A DNA stretch of 26,569 nucleotides from UBA6902 sp964393845 (GCA_964393845.1 CAYMUX010000041.1:1-26569); one strand, 5' to 3'; numbered from the stretch's first letter, positions 6,873 to 13,491 are shown. Notes: generated from the sequence alone by a model not told the origin. A program made the numbers and translations.

Positions 6873-7202
6873 ATGGGATTAAACAAGAGCTTTATTCTCG
6901 ATAGTATTAAGAAAGACAGATTCAGGATTACAGAACATGCTACTATTAAGAGAATAGAACGAGGTGTAACAGTAAAGGAAATAAAGCGGGTACTGCTTAA
7001 TTGTGAAATAATAGAAAGAAATCCTGAGAGCAAACCATATCCATCCTGTTTAGTTTTGGGATGGCTGAAATCAGGCGACCCTTTACATGTAAAGTGCTCA
7101 ATGGGACCGAACGAACCAAAGCTGAGGATTGTTACTGTATATGAGCCGTCAGATGAGGAATGGGAATCAGATTACAAAACAAGAAAAATTGTAAGGAGAT
7201 GA
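6873..7202 (+). CDS. DUF4258 protein, probable MqsR/RelE-like toxin
   Basis: A 109-aa protein of the DUF4258 type: F-R-I-T-E-H-A-x-x-R-I-E-R-G-V-T-V-K-E-I, then N-P-E-S-K-P-Y-P-S-C-L-V-L-G, P-L-H-V-K-C and L-R-I-V-T-V-Y-E-P-S-x-x-E-W. DUF4258 proteins share the BECR/RelE-like fold and often act as mRNA-cleaving toxins. The gene is followed at once by a YgiT-type zinc-finger gene, the same toxin-first order as mqsRA. It has no clear ribosome-binding site at its ATG. Its end carries the AAGGAG that serves the downstream gene. Toxicity is inferred from family and context only. Confidence 0.8.
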   Translation: MGLNKSFILDSIKKDRFRITEHATIKRIERGVTVKEIKRVLLNCEIIERNPESKPYPSCLVLGWLKSGDPLHVKCSMGPNEPKLRIVTVYEPSDEEWESDYKTRKIVRR

Positions 7203-7207
7203 AATCA

Positions 7208-7462
7208 ATGAAAGGGAAAGACCTTTGTGACCTTTGCGGCGGGGAGTTGAAACATAAGAAGGCAGACGTGGAACTCCATATCCAAAAAGAACTCGTAATT
7301 TGCAAAGACTTACCAGCTGACGTGTGCCGGCAGTGTGGAGAAAAATATTTCAGCGCTGAAGTTTCCGAAAAGATCGATAAATTTATCAAAAAATATCGGG
7401 AAGAAAAACCATTGCGCTATATTCCCGTTCCGGTATTCTCCGGGGATCTTGTATTGAAATAA
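7208..7462 (+). CDS. YgiT-type (MqsA-like) zinc-finger antitoxin
   Basis: An 84-aa protein with a zinc finger made of C7-x2-C10 and C40-x2-C43 (C-R-Q-C-G-E), the YgiT/MqsA N-terminal domain that binds the partner toxin. The C-terminal helix-turn-helix of full MqsA is absent, so DNA binding, if any, must come from elsewhere. I chose the ATG at 7208: AAGGAG (7193-7198) is 9 nt upstream, whereas the overlapping ATG at 7199 is too close. The gene begins 5 nt after the DUF4258 stop, so the two form a coupled pair. Confidence 0.85.
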   Translation: MKGKDLCDLCGGELKHKKADVELHIQKELVICKDLPADVCRQCGEKYFSAEVSEKIDKFIKKYREEKPLRYIPVPVFSGDLVLK

Positions 7463-7463
7463 T

Positions 7464-7546
7464 TCAAACGAGCACACCTTCCTCTTTAACTGCCTGTGCG
7501 AGAAGGGAATAACGCCGAACAGGATCATTTTATGCAGTGAAAGGCG
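7464..7546 (-). pseudogene. Possible nucleotidyltransferase (MNT) remnant
   Basis: A short minus-strand stretch reading L-H-K-M-I-L-F-G in one frame and, after a frame change, R-R-Y-S-L-L-A-Q-A-V-K-E-E-G-V-L-V-stop in another. H-K-M-I-L-F-G looks like the strand before the G-S-x-A-R-G active site of minimal nucleotidyltransferases (toxin-antitoxin partners of HEPN proteins). The second part looks like their C-terminal helix and strand. The catalytic core would be missing. This is weak evidence from short motifs, strengthened a little by the similar deletion in the neighbouring VapC remnant. Confidence 0.3.
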
Positions 7547-7679
7547 TTATAATTTAACAAGTCAGCCCTTATCTTTATGGCTGAAAGAAATATTTTCCCC
7601 TGTGATTATGAACATCTCTTCTTGTTATAAAGAAGCTGTGAAGAGGATGAGAACAGCGTTAAAAATCTTCAGTTATAAT

Positions 7680-7828
7680 TTATTTCTTTGATGCACTATC
7701 AAGTTTAGACCTTACGGTTCTTGTGTATGGATGGTCACTGCCGTATAAGGCATCAAGTATTTTCAGCGCCTTCTCGTAATATTCAATCGCCTTTTTGTAT
7801 TCCCCTAAGCGGTCCCACGCTGAACCGA
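7680..7828 (-). pseudogene. Out-of-frame C-terminus of the TPR gene
   Basis: The last TPR and tail of the neighbouring gene, displaced by one base: G-S-A-W-D-R-L-G-E-Y-K-K-A-I-E-Y-Y-E-K-A-L-K-I, then a short tail ending S-K-L-D-S-A-S-K-K. Read in frame it continues the repeat series exactly. It has no start codon of its own at a sensible place and no ribosome-binding site; an ATG-like frame beginning near 7880 only adds out-of-frame sequence. If the extra base at 7828-7829 is real, this part is not translated. Confidence 0.8.
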
Positions 7829-8200
7829 ATGTTGTTGTAAATGCGTGCAACATTGGGATGTCTGACTCCGTAAGCCTCAAGACCTATCTGCAGGGACTTT
7901 TCGTAATACTCAATCGCCTTTTTGTATTCCTCTAAGCTGACCAACGCTGAACCGATGTTGTAGTAGCTGGCTGCAACATCAGGATGCTTGTCTCCGTAAA
8001 CCGCAAGACCTATCTTCAGCGCCGTCTCGAAATAGTCAATCGCTTTTTTGGAGTCCCCTAATTTGATCCACGCTGCACCGATGTTGTTGTATCTAGTTGC
8101 AACATTGGGGTGTTTGTCTCCGTAAACCTCAATATCTATCTTCAGCGCCTTCTCGTAATACTCAATCGCTTTTTTGGATTCCCCTAATTTGTCCAAAATA
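7774..8200. repeat. 126-nt direct repeats encoding TPRs
   Basis: Matching points of successive repeats (TCG of the 'TCGTAAT'/'TCGAAAT' motif) fall at 7774, 7901, 8027 and 8153: spacings of 127, 126 and 126 nt. The two 126-nt spacings equal 42 codons; the 127 marks the inserted base. The units are similar enough at DNA level to recombine, so copy number could vary. Confidence 0.85.
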
Positions 8201-8865
8201 TAACCGTATTGATTCAGGTAGTCGCTGTTTTTAGGTTCAAGCTGTACTGCCTTCTCATAATAATCCCTGGCTTCCCGGTACTCCAATTGAAGCTCCTTGA
8301 GAGAGCCAAGCTCATAGGCGTCAGATGCGGCAGCCTTTCTCTTTTCAGTCAGAGCTTCCAAATTCTTCGAGAGAGACTCTTTCAAAAGCGTTTCCGCGCC
8401 CTCCAAATCCCACGACTTTAATTTTTCCTTGGCCTGCGCAGTGAGGGTGTCCTCAGGAGAACGCTTTTCAAGACGGGTCTCCAACTCTTTCTGCTTTTCG
8501 ATTATTTGCCTGATAGTGGCGTCACGTTGTTCTATTGCTACATTCTTTTCATCGAGGTTCTTGAGTAGGTGAGATACTGTTCTGTTCAAGGTAGCTATAG
8601 TATCCTCTTTCCCTCTTAACGATTCTTTAATGCCTGCTGTGATGGCCTGAACCAGTTTATCGAATGTTTCCTTTGATAAACCGTAGTTATGGTAATTGAT
8701 AGTTATAGTTTCTCCAACGACTGCAGGGCTCTGATCTCCGGTGGTTGTCTGCTTAATCGTCTTTTCAGCAGAAGAAGATGTCACATTAAAGAGCGTCAGA
8801 AGGAGAAATAACAGAAAGGGGATTATATTGCCGGATATAAGTAAATGTTTTTTTGCTATTTTCAT
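7783..8865 (-). CDS. Exported TPR protein with QSPAV motif, frameshifted near its end
   Basis: A 360-aa frame; the intact form would be about 394 aa ending at 7680. It starts with a signal peptide (residues 1-33, ending S-S-S-A), then the motif T-G-D-Q-S-P-A-V-V with T-I-T-I-N-Y. A coiled-coil-like charged region follows (about 60-165), then a classic TPR and kinesin-light-chain-type 42-residue TPRs (K-A-I-E-Y-Y-E-K-A-L-K-I, Y-G-D-K-H-P-x-V-A). The final repeat is broken after Y-N-N-I by one extra base. Its ATG overlaps the stop of the upstream membrane gene (ATGA), so the two are coupled and probably partners. No enzymatic domain is present. It likely acts in the periplasm as a scaffold; the biological role is unknown. 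Confidence 0.85.
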   Translation of the reverse strand: MKIAKKHLLISGNIIPFLLFLLLTLFNVTSSSAEKTIKQTTTGDQSPAVVGETITINYHNYGLSKETFDKLVQAITAGIKESLRGKEDTIATLNRTVSHLLKNLDEKNVAIEQRDATIRQIIEKQKELETRLEKRSPEDTLTAQAKEKLKSWDLEGAETLLKESLSKNLEALTEKRKAAASDAYELGSLKELQLEYREARDYYEKAVQLEPKNSDYLNQYGYILDKLGESKKAIEYYEKALKIDIEVYGDKHPNVATRYNNIGAAWIKLGDSKKAIDYFETALKIGLAVYGDKHPDVAASYYNIGSALVSLEEYKKAIEYYEKSLQIGLEAYGVRHPNVARIYNNIRFSVGPLRGIQKGD

Positions 8866-9377
8866 TTGTTTTCAAACGTTATATTCACTTCACTGCCGGA
8901 GACAACAGCAGGGCTTTGATTGCCCTCCGTCTTCTGCTCAATATGATGTGAGGATTGAGAAGCGGCATCATCTTTTCCTTCATCACTGCCTTTAGTTTTC
9001 GTCCGCCCCTCTTTTTCTTCTTTAGAAGGACTGCCATAGGTTATATTTACGGAAGAATCCTTCCCCTCTGTTATCACAGCAGGGGACTGTTCACCTTTTG
9101 TTTTCTGTATGAACGTCTCTCCTTTTCCATCATGGCGTCCGTCTTTTTTAAACGCAAAAACAAATTCTAAGAGGATAACAACGATACTTAAGATAAAGAC
9201 ATACAAGAGACTCTTTTTTATGAGTTGTTCGGAAGAATTCTTTGACAATCGAAGCACCTTCGTTTTCAGAAGGGCATGAACGACTCCCGCAAAAAGCATG
9301 ACAACAAATCCGGCCAGAACAAGAGGATCATTCAGGTGTTCTGCCCATGATGATAAATGCTGCATTTCTTTTCCCAT
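8862..9377 (-). CDS. Two-helix membrane protein with two QSPAV motifs
   Basis: A 171-aa inner-membrane protein with helices at about 18-38 and 55-76, joined by a basic loop (K-T-K-V-L-R-L-S-K and I-K-K). By the positive-inside rule the loop is cytoplasmic and both tails periplasmic. The long C-terminal tail contains two copies of the motif also found after the signal peptide of the coupled TPR protein: K-G-E-Q-S-P-A-V-I with V-N-I-T-Y, and E-G-N-Q-S-P-A-V-V with V-N-I-T-F. They are separated by a charged Lys/Glu/Ser-rich linker. The start could be ATG 9377 (G-rich stretch upstream) or ATG 9365. I do not recognise the family. Confidence 0.8.
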   Translation of the reverse strand: MGKEMQHLSSWAEHLNDPLVLAGFVVMLFAGVVHALLKTKVLRLSKNSSEQLIKKSLLYVFILSIVVILLEFVFAFKKDGRHDGKGETFIQKTKGEQSPAVITEGKDSSVNITYGSPSKEEKEGRTKTKGSDEGKDDAASQSSHHIEQKTEGNQSPAVVSGSEVNITFENK

Positions 9378-9470
9378 TTGCCCCCCAGCATGAAAATCAT
9401 ATTACGTGAATATATCTGAGTTCGTGGTAAGATTTTATAAATTAATGCGTAATTATGCAACCATTAACTC

Positions 9471-9494
9471 AAAAAGGGCACGGGTACCGTGCCC
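9471..9494 (-). terminator. Rho-independent terminator of mutS2, built from a repeat
   Basis: On the minus strand the mutS2 stop is followed directly by an 8-bp GC-rich hairpin (GGGCACGG / CCGTGCCC, 3-nt loop, 9476-9494) and then TTTTT (9475-9471). With the GTAG formed by the stop codon it shares the GTAGGGGC head of the palindromic repeats inside mutS2. Confidence 0.8.
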
Positions 9495-11906
9495 CTACAG
9501 CACAACCATCGTCACTGCCTCTCCCCCTTCATCCTCATTCCCCTTTCTGAAACTCTCAACAAGCGGATGGTCTTTGAGATAATCCCTTATCGCCCCGGCA
9601 AGTATCCCTGCCCCTATTCCATGAATTATCTTTACCTGATTGACTCCTGCCATTGACGCATCATTAAGGTAGCGTTCGATAATGGAAAGGGCGGGATCGA
9701 CACGCTGGCCTATTACGTTTAGTTCCGTCGGGAGATTAATGTTTTCGGATGTAGCGGCGAACGGCCGTCCGCCACTGCGGATTTCAGCAGGCGCTTGCTT
9801 CCTGATATCAGGAGAAGGTTCGGAAAGCTCGGCAAAGGAAGTCATGATATCTTTGCCTTCAACAAGCACCTGACATTTTCTGGATTTCTCATTCACGGTC
9901 TGAACAATGCCATGCTTTCCCAGCGTGTTTACAAACACGCGCTGTCCTTCTTTGACTTCATCGAGACCGATCTTTTCAGGGGCATATTGCCTCCGGACTG
10001 TCACGACTTCATCAAGCTTTTTATCAAGTCCTTTAATGACCTCTCCGGTTTCGGCTGTAAGGGCGAACGGCCGTTCGCCCCTACTTGCCCGCTTTAAAGC
10101 CTCGATAATTTCTCTTGCCTCCCTCTTTGTCTTTCTCAAGATATCTTCAGCTTCTCTCAGGGCTTGTGCGAGAGTCTCCTTTTCCATAGTCTTAAGCCTT
10201 GTGAGCTCTTCTTCCATATTCAGCCGCAGACGCTCGACCTCCCCTTTCACCTTCTCCGTCTCTTTCAGCCTGTTATCCAGTTCGCCTGTTTTTTGTCTAA
10301 GCTCTGAAATAAGTGACTCGACAGCCGCGTCTTCATCAGATATAAAATCTCTCGCCTCTCTGATTATGTCCTCATGCAATCCCAGCGAACCCGCAATCTC
10401 GAAGGCATGTGATGTGCCGGGCTCGCCGACTACTAATTTATAAGTCGGTTTATATTTTGAAATATTGTTAACGTTAACCTCTTCCATCTCCATGGCGCTA
10501 TTTATCATCCCCGGTTCAGTATGAGCAAATGCCTTAAGCATGCCGAGATGTGTGGATACTACCGACATAGCGCCCTGTTGTTTAATCCTTCTCAAGATGG
10601 CACATGACAGCGCCCCGCCCTCTTCCGGCGATGTCCCTGTTCCCAGTTCATCAATAAGGATCATTGTATTATTGCCGCTTTGACGGACAATTTCCGATAT
10701 ACGCTTGATATGCGCGGAGAAGGTCGAGAGGTTCTGCTCGATGGACTGTTCATCCCCGATGTCGGCAAGTACCCGGCTCAGGAAGGGGAATGATGTCCCT
10801 GATTCGGCGGGTGTATGCATTCCGGAGAGCGCCATGAGGCTCAACACCCCGATTGATTTCAAAGCGACTGTTTTCCCGCCTGCATTTGAACCGGTAATAA
10901 TCATACAGGAATAGTCCCTGCCGAGCTCCAGGTCAAGCGGCACAAGATCTCCCTCGCGATTTTCCTTCCTGAGGGTTTTCCATAAAAGCGGATGCCGTCC
11001 ATTGATAATGTTTATATATCCCTTTTCATTTATCTCAGGGGCTGACATATCCATCTGATCAGAAAATCCTGCAAGGGCCTGCAGTGCGTCGATTTCAGCA
11101 ACAATATCATAATCCTCTTCAATCTCCGGCAGGCGCTCCCTTAAAAGAGACGAAAGCCTCCGGAGAATCCTGTACTCTTCAAGCTTCTCTTCAGCCCTGT
11201 GGGATTCAAGCTCATTGCCGAGGTGCTGGATTGAATAGGGTTCTACATAGGCCGTCTCACCCGTATTTGAAATGTCATGGACAATACCGGGAACGCTTCC
11301 CCTGGAGTCTATTTTTACGGGGACGACCCACCTGTTGTTGCGTTCGGCCAGATAAAAATCCTGCATGTGAGGCAGCAGGTCCTTCTGTTTCAATATCCCC
11401 TCCAGAGTCCCCTTGATCCTCTTTTCGCAGGACCTGATGCTCTGCCGAATGTAAGATAGTTCCGGTGAGGCCCCGTCAATGATCTTCCCTTCTCTGTCAA
11501 TGGAATTCTCGATTGCCTTTTTTATCTCCGGATGGGTTGTCAGTTGTGATACAATCGTGCCAATTCCCGCACATGATAGATCGCTGCTCAGTATTTTAAG
11601 ATTAAAGGCAGAATAAAAAAGCGGCAGAAACAATCTTAATTCGAAAGGGCCAAGAACAGAATCAGCCGGTCTGATCCTTTGAAACAGTGATGAGAGATCG
11701 TCAAAGTTCTCAATACCGAAAGATCGTCCCCCGGACATAAATCTTCTGCACTCGGAAACAAGGGCAATCCGCCGCTTTATCTCTTCGGAATTATTTAGAG
11801 GTCTTGTTTTTTGAACAATTGCTCCACCGGGAACCGTTACGGCAAATGCAGCAGCCATGCGGAGTATTTTGTCGAATTCAAGAACGCGAAAAGTTTGTTC
11901 GTCCAT
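9495..11906 (-). CDS. mutS2: MutS2 family protein (Smr-domain ATPase/nuclease)
   Basis: An 803-aa protein of normal MutS2 length. In order it has a MutS core/clamp region (about 1-300), an ABC-type ATPase with Walker A G-S-N-A-G-G-K-T (339-346), Walker B M-I-L-I-D-E (415-420) and S-T-H (451-453), a coiled-coil arm (about 520-610), a KOW-like segment (about 650-690) and a C-terminal Smr domain (728-803). The Smr motif reads H-G-I-G-A-G instead of the usual H-G-x-G-T-G. MutS2 restrains recombination and, in some bacteria, rescues collided ribosomes. Two short peptides, R609-T617 and R710-T719, both containing R-P-F-A-x-T, are encoded by palindromic repeats inserted in frame. No Shine-Dalgarno is seen. 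It follows the HDOD and 82-aa genes closely and may be their operon partner. Confidence 0.95.
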   Translation of the reverse strand: MDEQTFRVLEFDKILRMAAAFAVTVPGGAIVQKTRPLNNSEEIKRRIALVSECRRFMSGGRSFGIENFDDLSSLFQRIRPADSVLGPFELRLFLPLFYSAFNLKILSSDLSCAGIGTIVSQLTTHPEIKKAIENSIDREGKIIDGASPELSYIRQSIRSCEKRIKGTLEGILKQKDLLPHMQDFYLAERNNRWVVPVKIDSRGSVPGIVHDISNTGETAYVEPYSIQHLGNELESHRAEEKLEEYRILRRLSSLLRERLPEIEEDYDIVAEIDALQALAGFSDQMDMSAPEINEKGYINIINGRHPLLWKTLRKENREGDLVPLDLELGRDYSCMIITGSNAGGKTVALKSIGVLSLMALSGMHTPAESGTSFPFLSRVLADIGDEQSIEQNLSTFSAHIKRISEIVRQSGNNTMILIDELGTGTSPEEGGALSCAILRRIKQQGAMSVVSTHLGMLKAFAHTEPGMINSAMEMEEVNVNNISKYKPTYKLVVGEPGTSHAFEIAGSLGLHEDIIREARDFISDEDAAVESLISELRQKTGELDNRLKETEKVKGEVERLRLNMEEELTRLKTMEKETLAQALREAEDILRKTKREAREIIEALKRASRGERPFALTAETGEVIKGLDKKLDEVVTVRRQYAPEKIGLDEVKEGQRVFVNTLGKHGIVQTVNEKSRKCQVLVEGKDIMTSFAELSEPSPDIRKQAPAEIRSGGRPFAATSENINLPTELNVIGQRVDPALSIIERYLNDASMAGVNQVKIIHGIGAGILAGAIRDYLKDHPLVESFRKGNEDEGGEAVTMVVL
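9751..9778. repeat. Palindromic repeat inside mutS2, copy 2
   Basis: A 28-nt element sharing 23 of 28 positions with the copy at 10057-10084, including the core GGCGAACGGCCGT. Read on the coding strand it gives S-G-G-R-P-F-A-A-T (residues 711-719), the same phase as the other copy (306 nt apart, 102 codons). The palindrome is degraded in this copy (one core mismatch), suggesting it is older. Confidence 0.8.
10057..10084. repeat. Palindromic repeat inside mutS2, copy 1
   Basis: A perfect 20-nt inverted repeat (GGGCGAACGG/CCGTTCGCCC, 10061-10080) that extends to 28 nt with one mismatched pair. On the coding strand it gives G-E-R-P-F-A-L-T (residues 610-617), in the linker between the coiled coil and the KOW-like region, where an insertion would be tolerated. 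Confidence 0.85.
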
Positions 11907-11928
11907 AATTCAGGAAGTGTTCAGCCTG

Positions 11929-12177
11929 TCAATCCGGGATCAGCTTTTTGTCCTTCATCTCTTTCAGCATATGTTCGAACTCATCCGGATATGTACGCCA
12001 GAGTAAAATCATCGCGTCGTAAGGCGTCATAATCCCTTCCGGATCAACCCGCAACAAGTATCGGCTGAAAAAAGTATAAAACATCTTCCGCTGCTCTTTG
12101 TCAGGATACGAGTCTTCAAAGGCAAAGCTGATTTCCTGCGCGATACGTGCCGCCCTTTCATACTTATCTATGTCCAT
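11929..12177 (-). CDS. Conserved-looking 82-aa hypothetical protein
   Basis: A small soluble helical protein that I do not recognise. Visible features are a basic-acidic N-terminal helix (Y-E-R-A-A-R-I-A-Q-E-I-S-F-A-F-E), D-K-E-Q-R-K-M-F-Y-T-F-F-S-R-Y-L-L-R-V-D-P-E-G and a D-A-M-I-L-L-W-R-T-Y-P-D-E-F segment, with no cysteines and no signal peptide. I chose ATG 12177, which is 8 nt after AAGGAG; the in-frame ATG at 12183 is only 2 nt away. It lies 35 nt after the HDOD gene and 22 nt before mutS2 on the same strand, so all three may be one transcript. Confidence 0.75.
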   Translation of the reverse strand: MDIDKYERAARIAQEISFAFEDSYPDKEQRKMFYTFFSRYLLRVDPEGIMTPYDAMILLWRTYPDEFEHMLKEMKDKKLIPD

Positions 12178-12212
12178 ACTCATTTCTCCTTACCGGATCA
12201 GGGGAATATTGG

Positions 12213-13049
12213 TCAAAAGTGCTCGCTGGAATATGCGTCACCGCTTATCCCGGCTTCAAGCTCCCTGAGATCATCCTCTGTAATATGCAGGACTTCAAGA
12301 GATGAACGATCAAGCGGATAATTGGGGTCCTTTTCCGTTGGACTAAGCATTTTATTTGTTGTTATATAATCAGCAAGATGTGTAACAGCTACACGTTTTA
12401 AATTCCTGTTGGCAAGCGACGGCGTATGATGGTATAAGGTTGTGTCTAAGATGGCATGGGGCAAGTTCCATTTCTCGGCGAGCCAGTTGCCTATCTCCGC
12501 ATGAGTAAAACCCAGGACTGTTTTTTCTGCTTCAAGAAGGGAATTTTCTTTTTCGAATAAATCCAGCACATCATGATAAATTTTGGGGAAATATTTATTA
12601 AGAATTAAATATCCCAGGTCGTGCAGCATACCGTTCATCATAATCTCTTCAGCAAAATCCAATCTGAGTTTCCTTGAAAGGAGTCTTGCCACAAATCCTA
12701 CGTTAATGGAATGATTAAATATCCGTTTATAAGCAAGAGCCTTCCCGCTTTCCCCGTCCTGAAGAACAGTCATCAGAGATATTCCAAGGGCGATGCTCTT
12801 CACATTACTGAATCCTATACGCATGATTGCGCTCTCGAGTGTTTTGGTATGAACTTTATGGCCGAAAAAAACCGAGTTGGCCACACTTAAAATCTTTGCG
12901 GATATGGCAGGGTCGTTCTCAACAACCCTTTCAATTTTGCTAACTGACGTTAAGTCCTCACTGACAAGGGTCAATACTTCCTGGGCGACAACAGGCAGTG
13001 TCGGAAGTTTCTTGATCTTTTGAACATATAGCTTTAATGAATCATTCAT
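12213..13049 (-). CDS. HDOD domain protein
   Basis: A 278-aa cytosolic protein consisting of an HDOD domain, a catalytically degenerate relative of the HD phosphohydrolases that appears in signalling outputs. The family start is clear: L-P-T-L-P-V-V-A-Q-E-V-L-T-L-V, then D-P-A-I-S-A-K-I-L-S-V-A-N-S-V-F-F-G and the helix A-I-M-R-I-G-F. The middle keeps G-M-L-H-D-L-G-Y. The family has no fixed enzymatic role; members regulate motility, stress or c-di-GMP systems. No extra receiver or PilZ domain is attached. The ATG at 13049 is chosen because a strong promoter ends 6 nt upstream, with no Shine-Dalgarno; a GTG two codons earlier abuts the -10 box and would lie outside the mRNA. Confidence 0.93.
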   Translation of the reverse strand: MNDSLKLYVQKIKKLPTLPVVAQEVLTLVSEDLTSVSKIERVVENDPAISAKILSVANSVFFGHKVHTKTLESAIMRIGFSNVKSIALGISLMTVLQDGESGKALAYKRIFNHSINVGFVARLLSRKLRLDFAEEIMMNGMLHDLGYLILNKYFPKIYHDVLDLFEKENSLLEAEKTVLGFTHAEIGNWLAEKWNLPHAILDTTLYHHTPSLANRNLKRVAVTHLADYITTNKMLSPTEKDPNYPLDRSSLEVLHITEDDLRELEAGISGDAYSSEHF

Positions 13050-13055
13050 GGTCAC

Positions 13056-13084
13056 ATTATACTTTATGAGCTAAAGCTTGACAA
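13056..13084 (-). promoter_or_regulatory. Strong promoter giving a leaderless HDOD mRNA
   Basis: On the minus strand TTGTCA (13079-13084), a 17-nt spacer and a perfect TATAAT (13056-13061) are followed by 6 nt and the ATG at 13049. Transcription should start on or next to the A of that ATG, leaving no room for a ribosome-binding site. This is the clearest leaderless case in the window. Confidence 0.7.
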
Positions 13085-13130
13085 TGTTACTAATGCGGTC
13101 ATAAGCAAAGACATAAAGAAATCAATCGTC

Positions 13131-13236
13131 ATGCCCGAAGTTCTTAATCGGGCATCCATGGTTCGACAAGCTCACCATGACAATTGTCGCCCTGAGCTTG
13201 TCGAAGGGTAGATTCCCGCTTACTGACTGCGGGAAT
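13131..13236. repeat. Three consecutive hairpin repeats in an intergenic gap
   Basis: Three inverted repeats lie end to end: ATGCCCGA/TCGGGCAT (13131-13138 with 13148-13155), TTCGACAAGCTCA/TGAGCTTGTCGAA (13162-13174 with 13193-13205) and ATTCCCGC/GCGGGAAT (13212-13219 with 13229-13236). They fill the gap between the HDOD promoter and the end of the small membrane gene. The composition is richer in GC than the surroundings and looks like dispersed REP/MITE-type sequence. No coding potential is seen. Confidence 0.8.
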
Positions 13237-13252
13237 GACCATTTTAGATACT

Positions 13253-13483
13253 CTACTTCAATTCTCCCAATGAACGGAAATCTTTGTTAGTGATTCCGGT
13301 AGAAGAAAGCTTATCATATATATGCATGAATCCAATACCCGCAATGCAAATTAAAAGCAGTATAAAGAATAGTTTGGGCTTCTTAATGAGCAGGAAAAGG
13401 AGGATCACCCCTGCGGCAATGGAACCAGCTTGATTAGCATGTATGTAATTCGTAATATCATTTAATATCTTATCAATTCCCAT
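13253..13483 (-). CDS. Small membrane protein, unknown
   Basis: A 76-aa protein with a short amphipathic start (M-G-I-D-K-I-L-N-D-I) and two hydrophobic stretches (about 20-33 and 37-53) separated by K-K-P-K, so probably a hairpin in the inner membrane with that loop in the cytoplasm. I do not recognise the family. GGAGG about 5 nt before the ATG is a good ribosome-binding site. It is the last gene of the minus-strand redox cluster, 63 nt after OFOR beta, with a 9-codon frame in between. Confidence 0.75.
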   Translation of the reverse strand: MGIDKILNDITNYIHANQAGSIAAGVILLFLLIKKPKLFFILLLICIAGIGFMHIYDKLSSTGITNKDFRSLGELK

Positions 13484-13491
13484 AATGCCTC

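Noticed and set aside
7820..7880. Programmed frameshifting in the TPR gene.
   Set aside because: No slippery heptamer or downstream structure is evident, and the break is explained exactly by one extra base relative to sister repeats.
7774..8200. Regularly spaced direct repeats resembling an array.
   Set aside because: The 126-nt period equals 42 codons and the repeats encode kinesin-light-chain-type TPRs; it is not a CRISPR array.
9907..10443. A 178-codon Ser-rich plus-strand frame.
   Set aside because: It is antisense to the coiled-coil part of MutS2; the Ser richness is the mirror of Glu/Arg codons.
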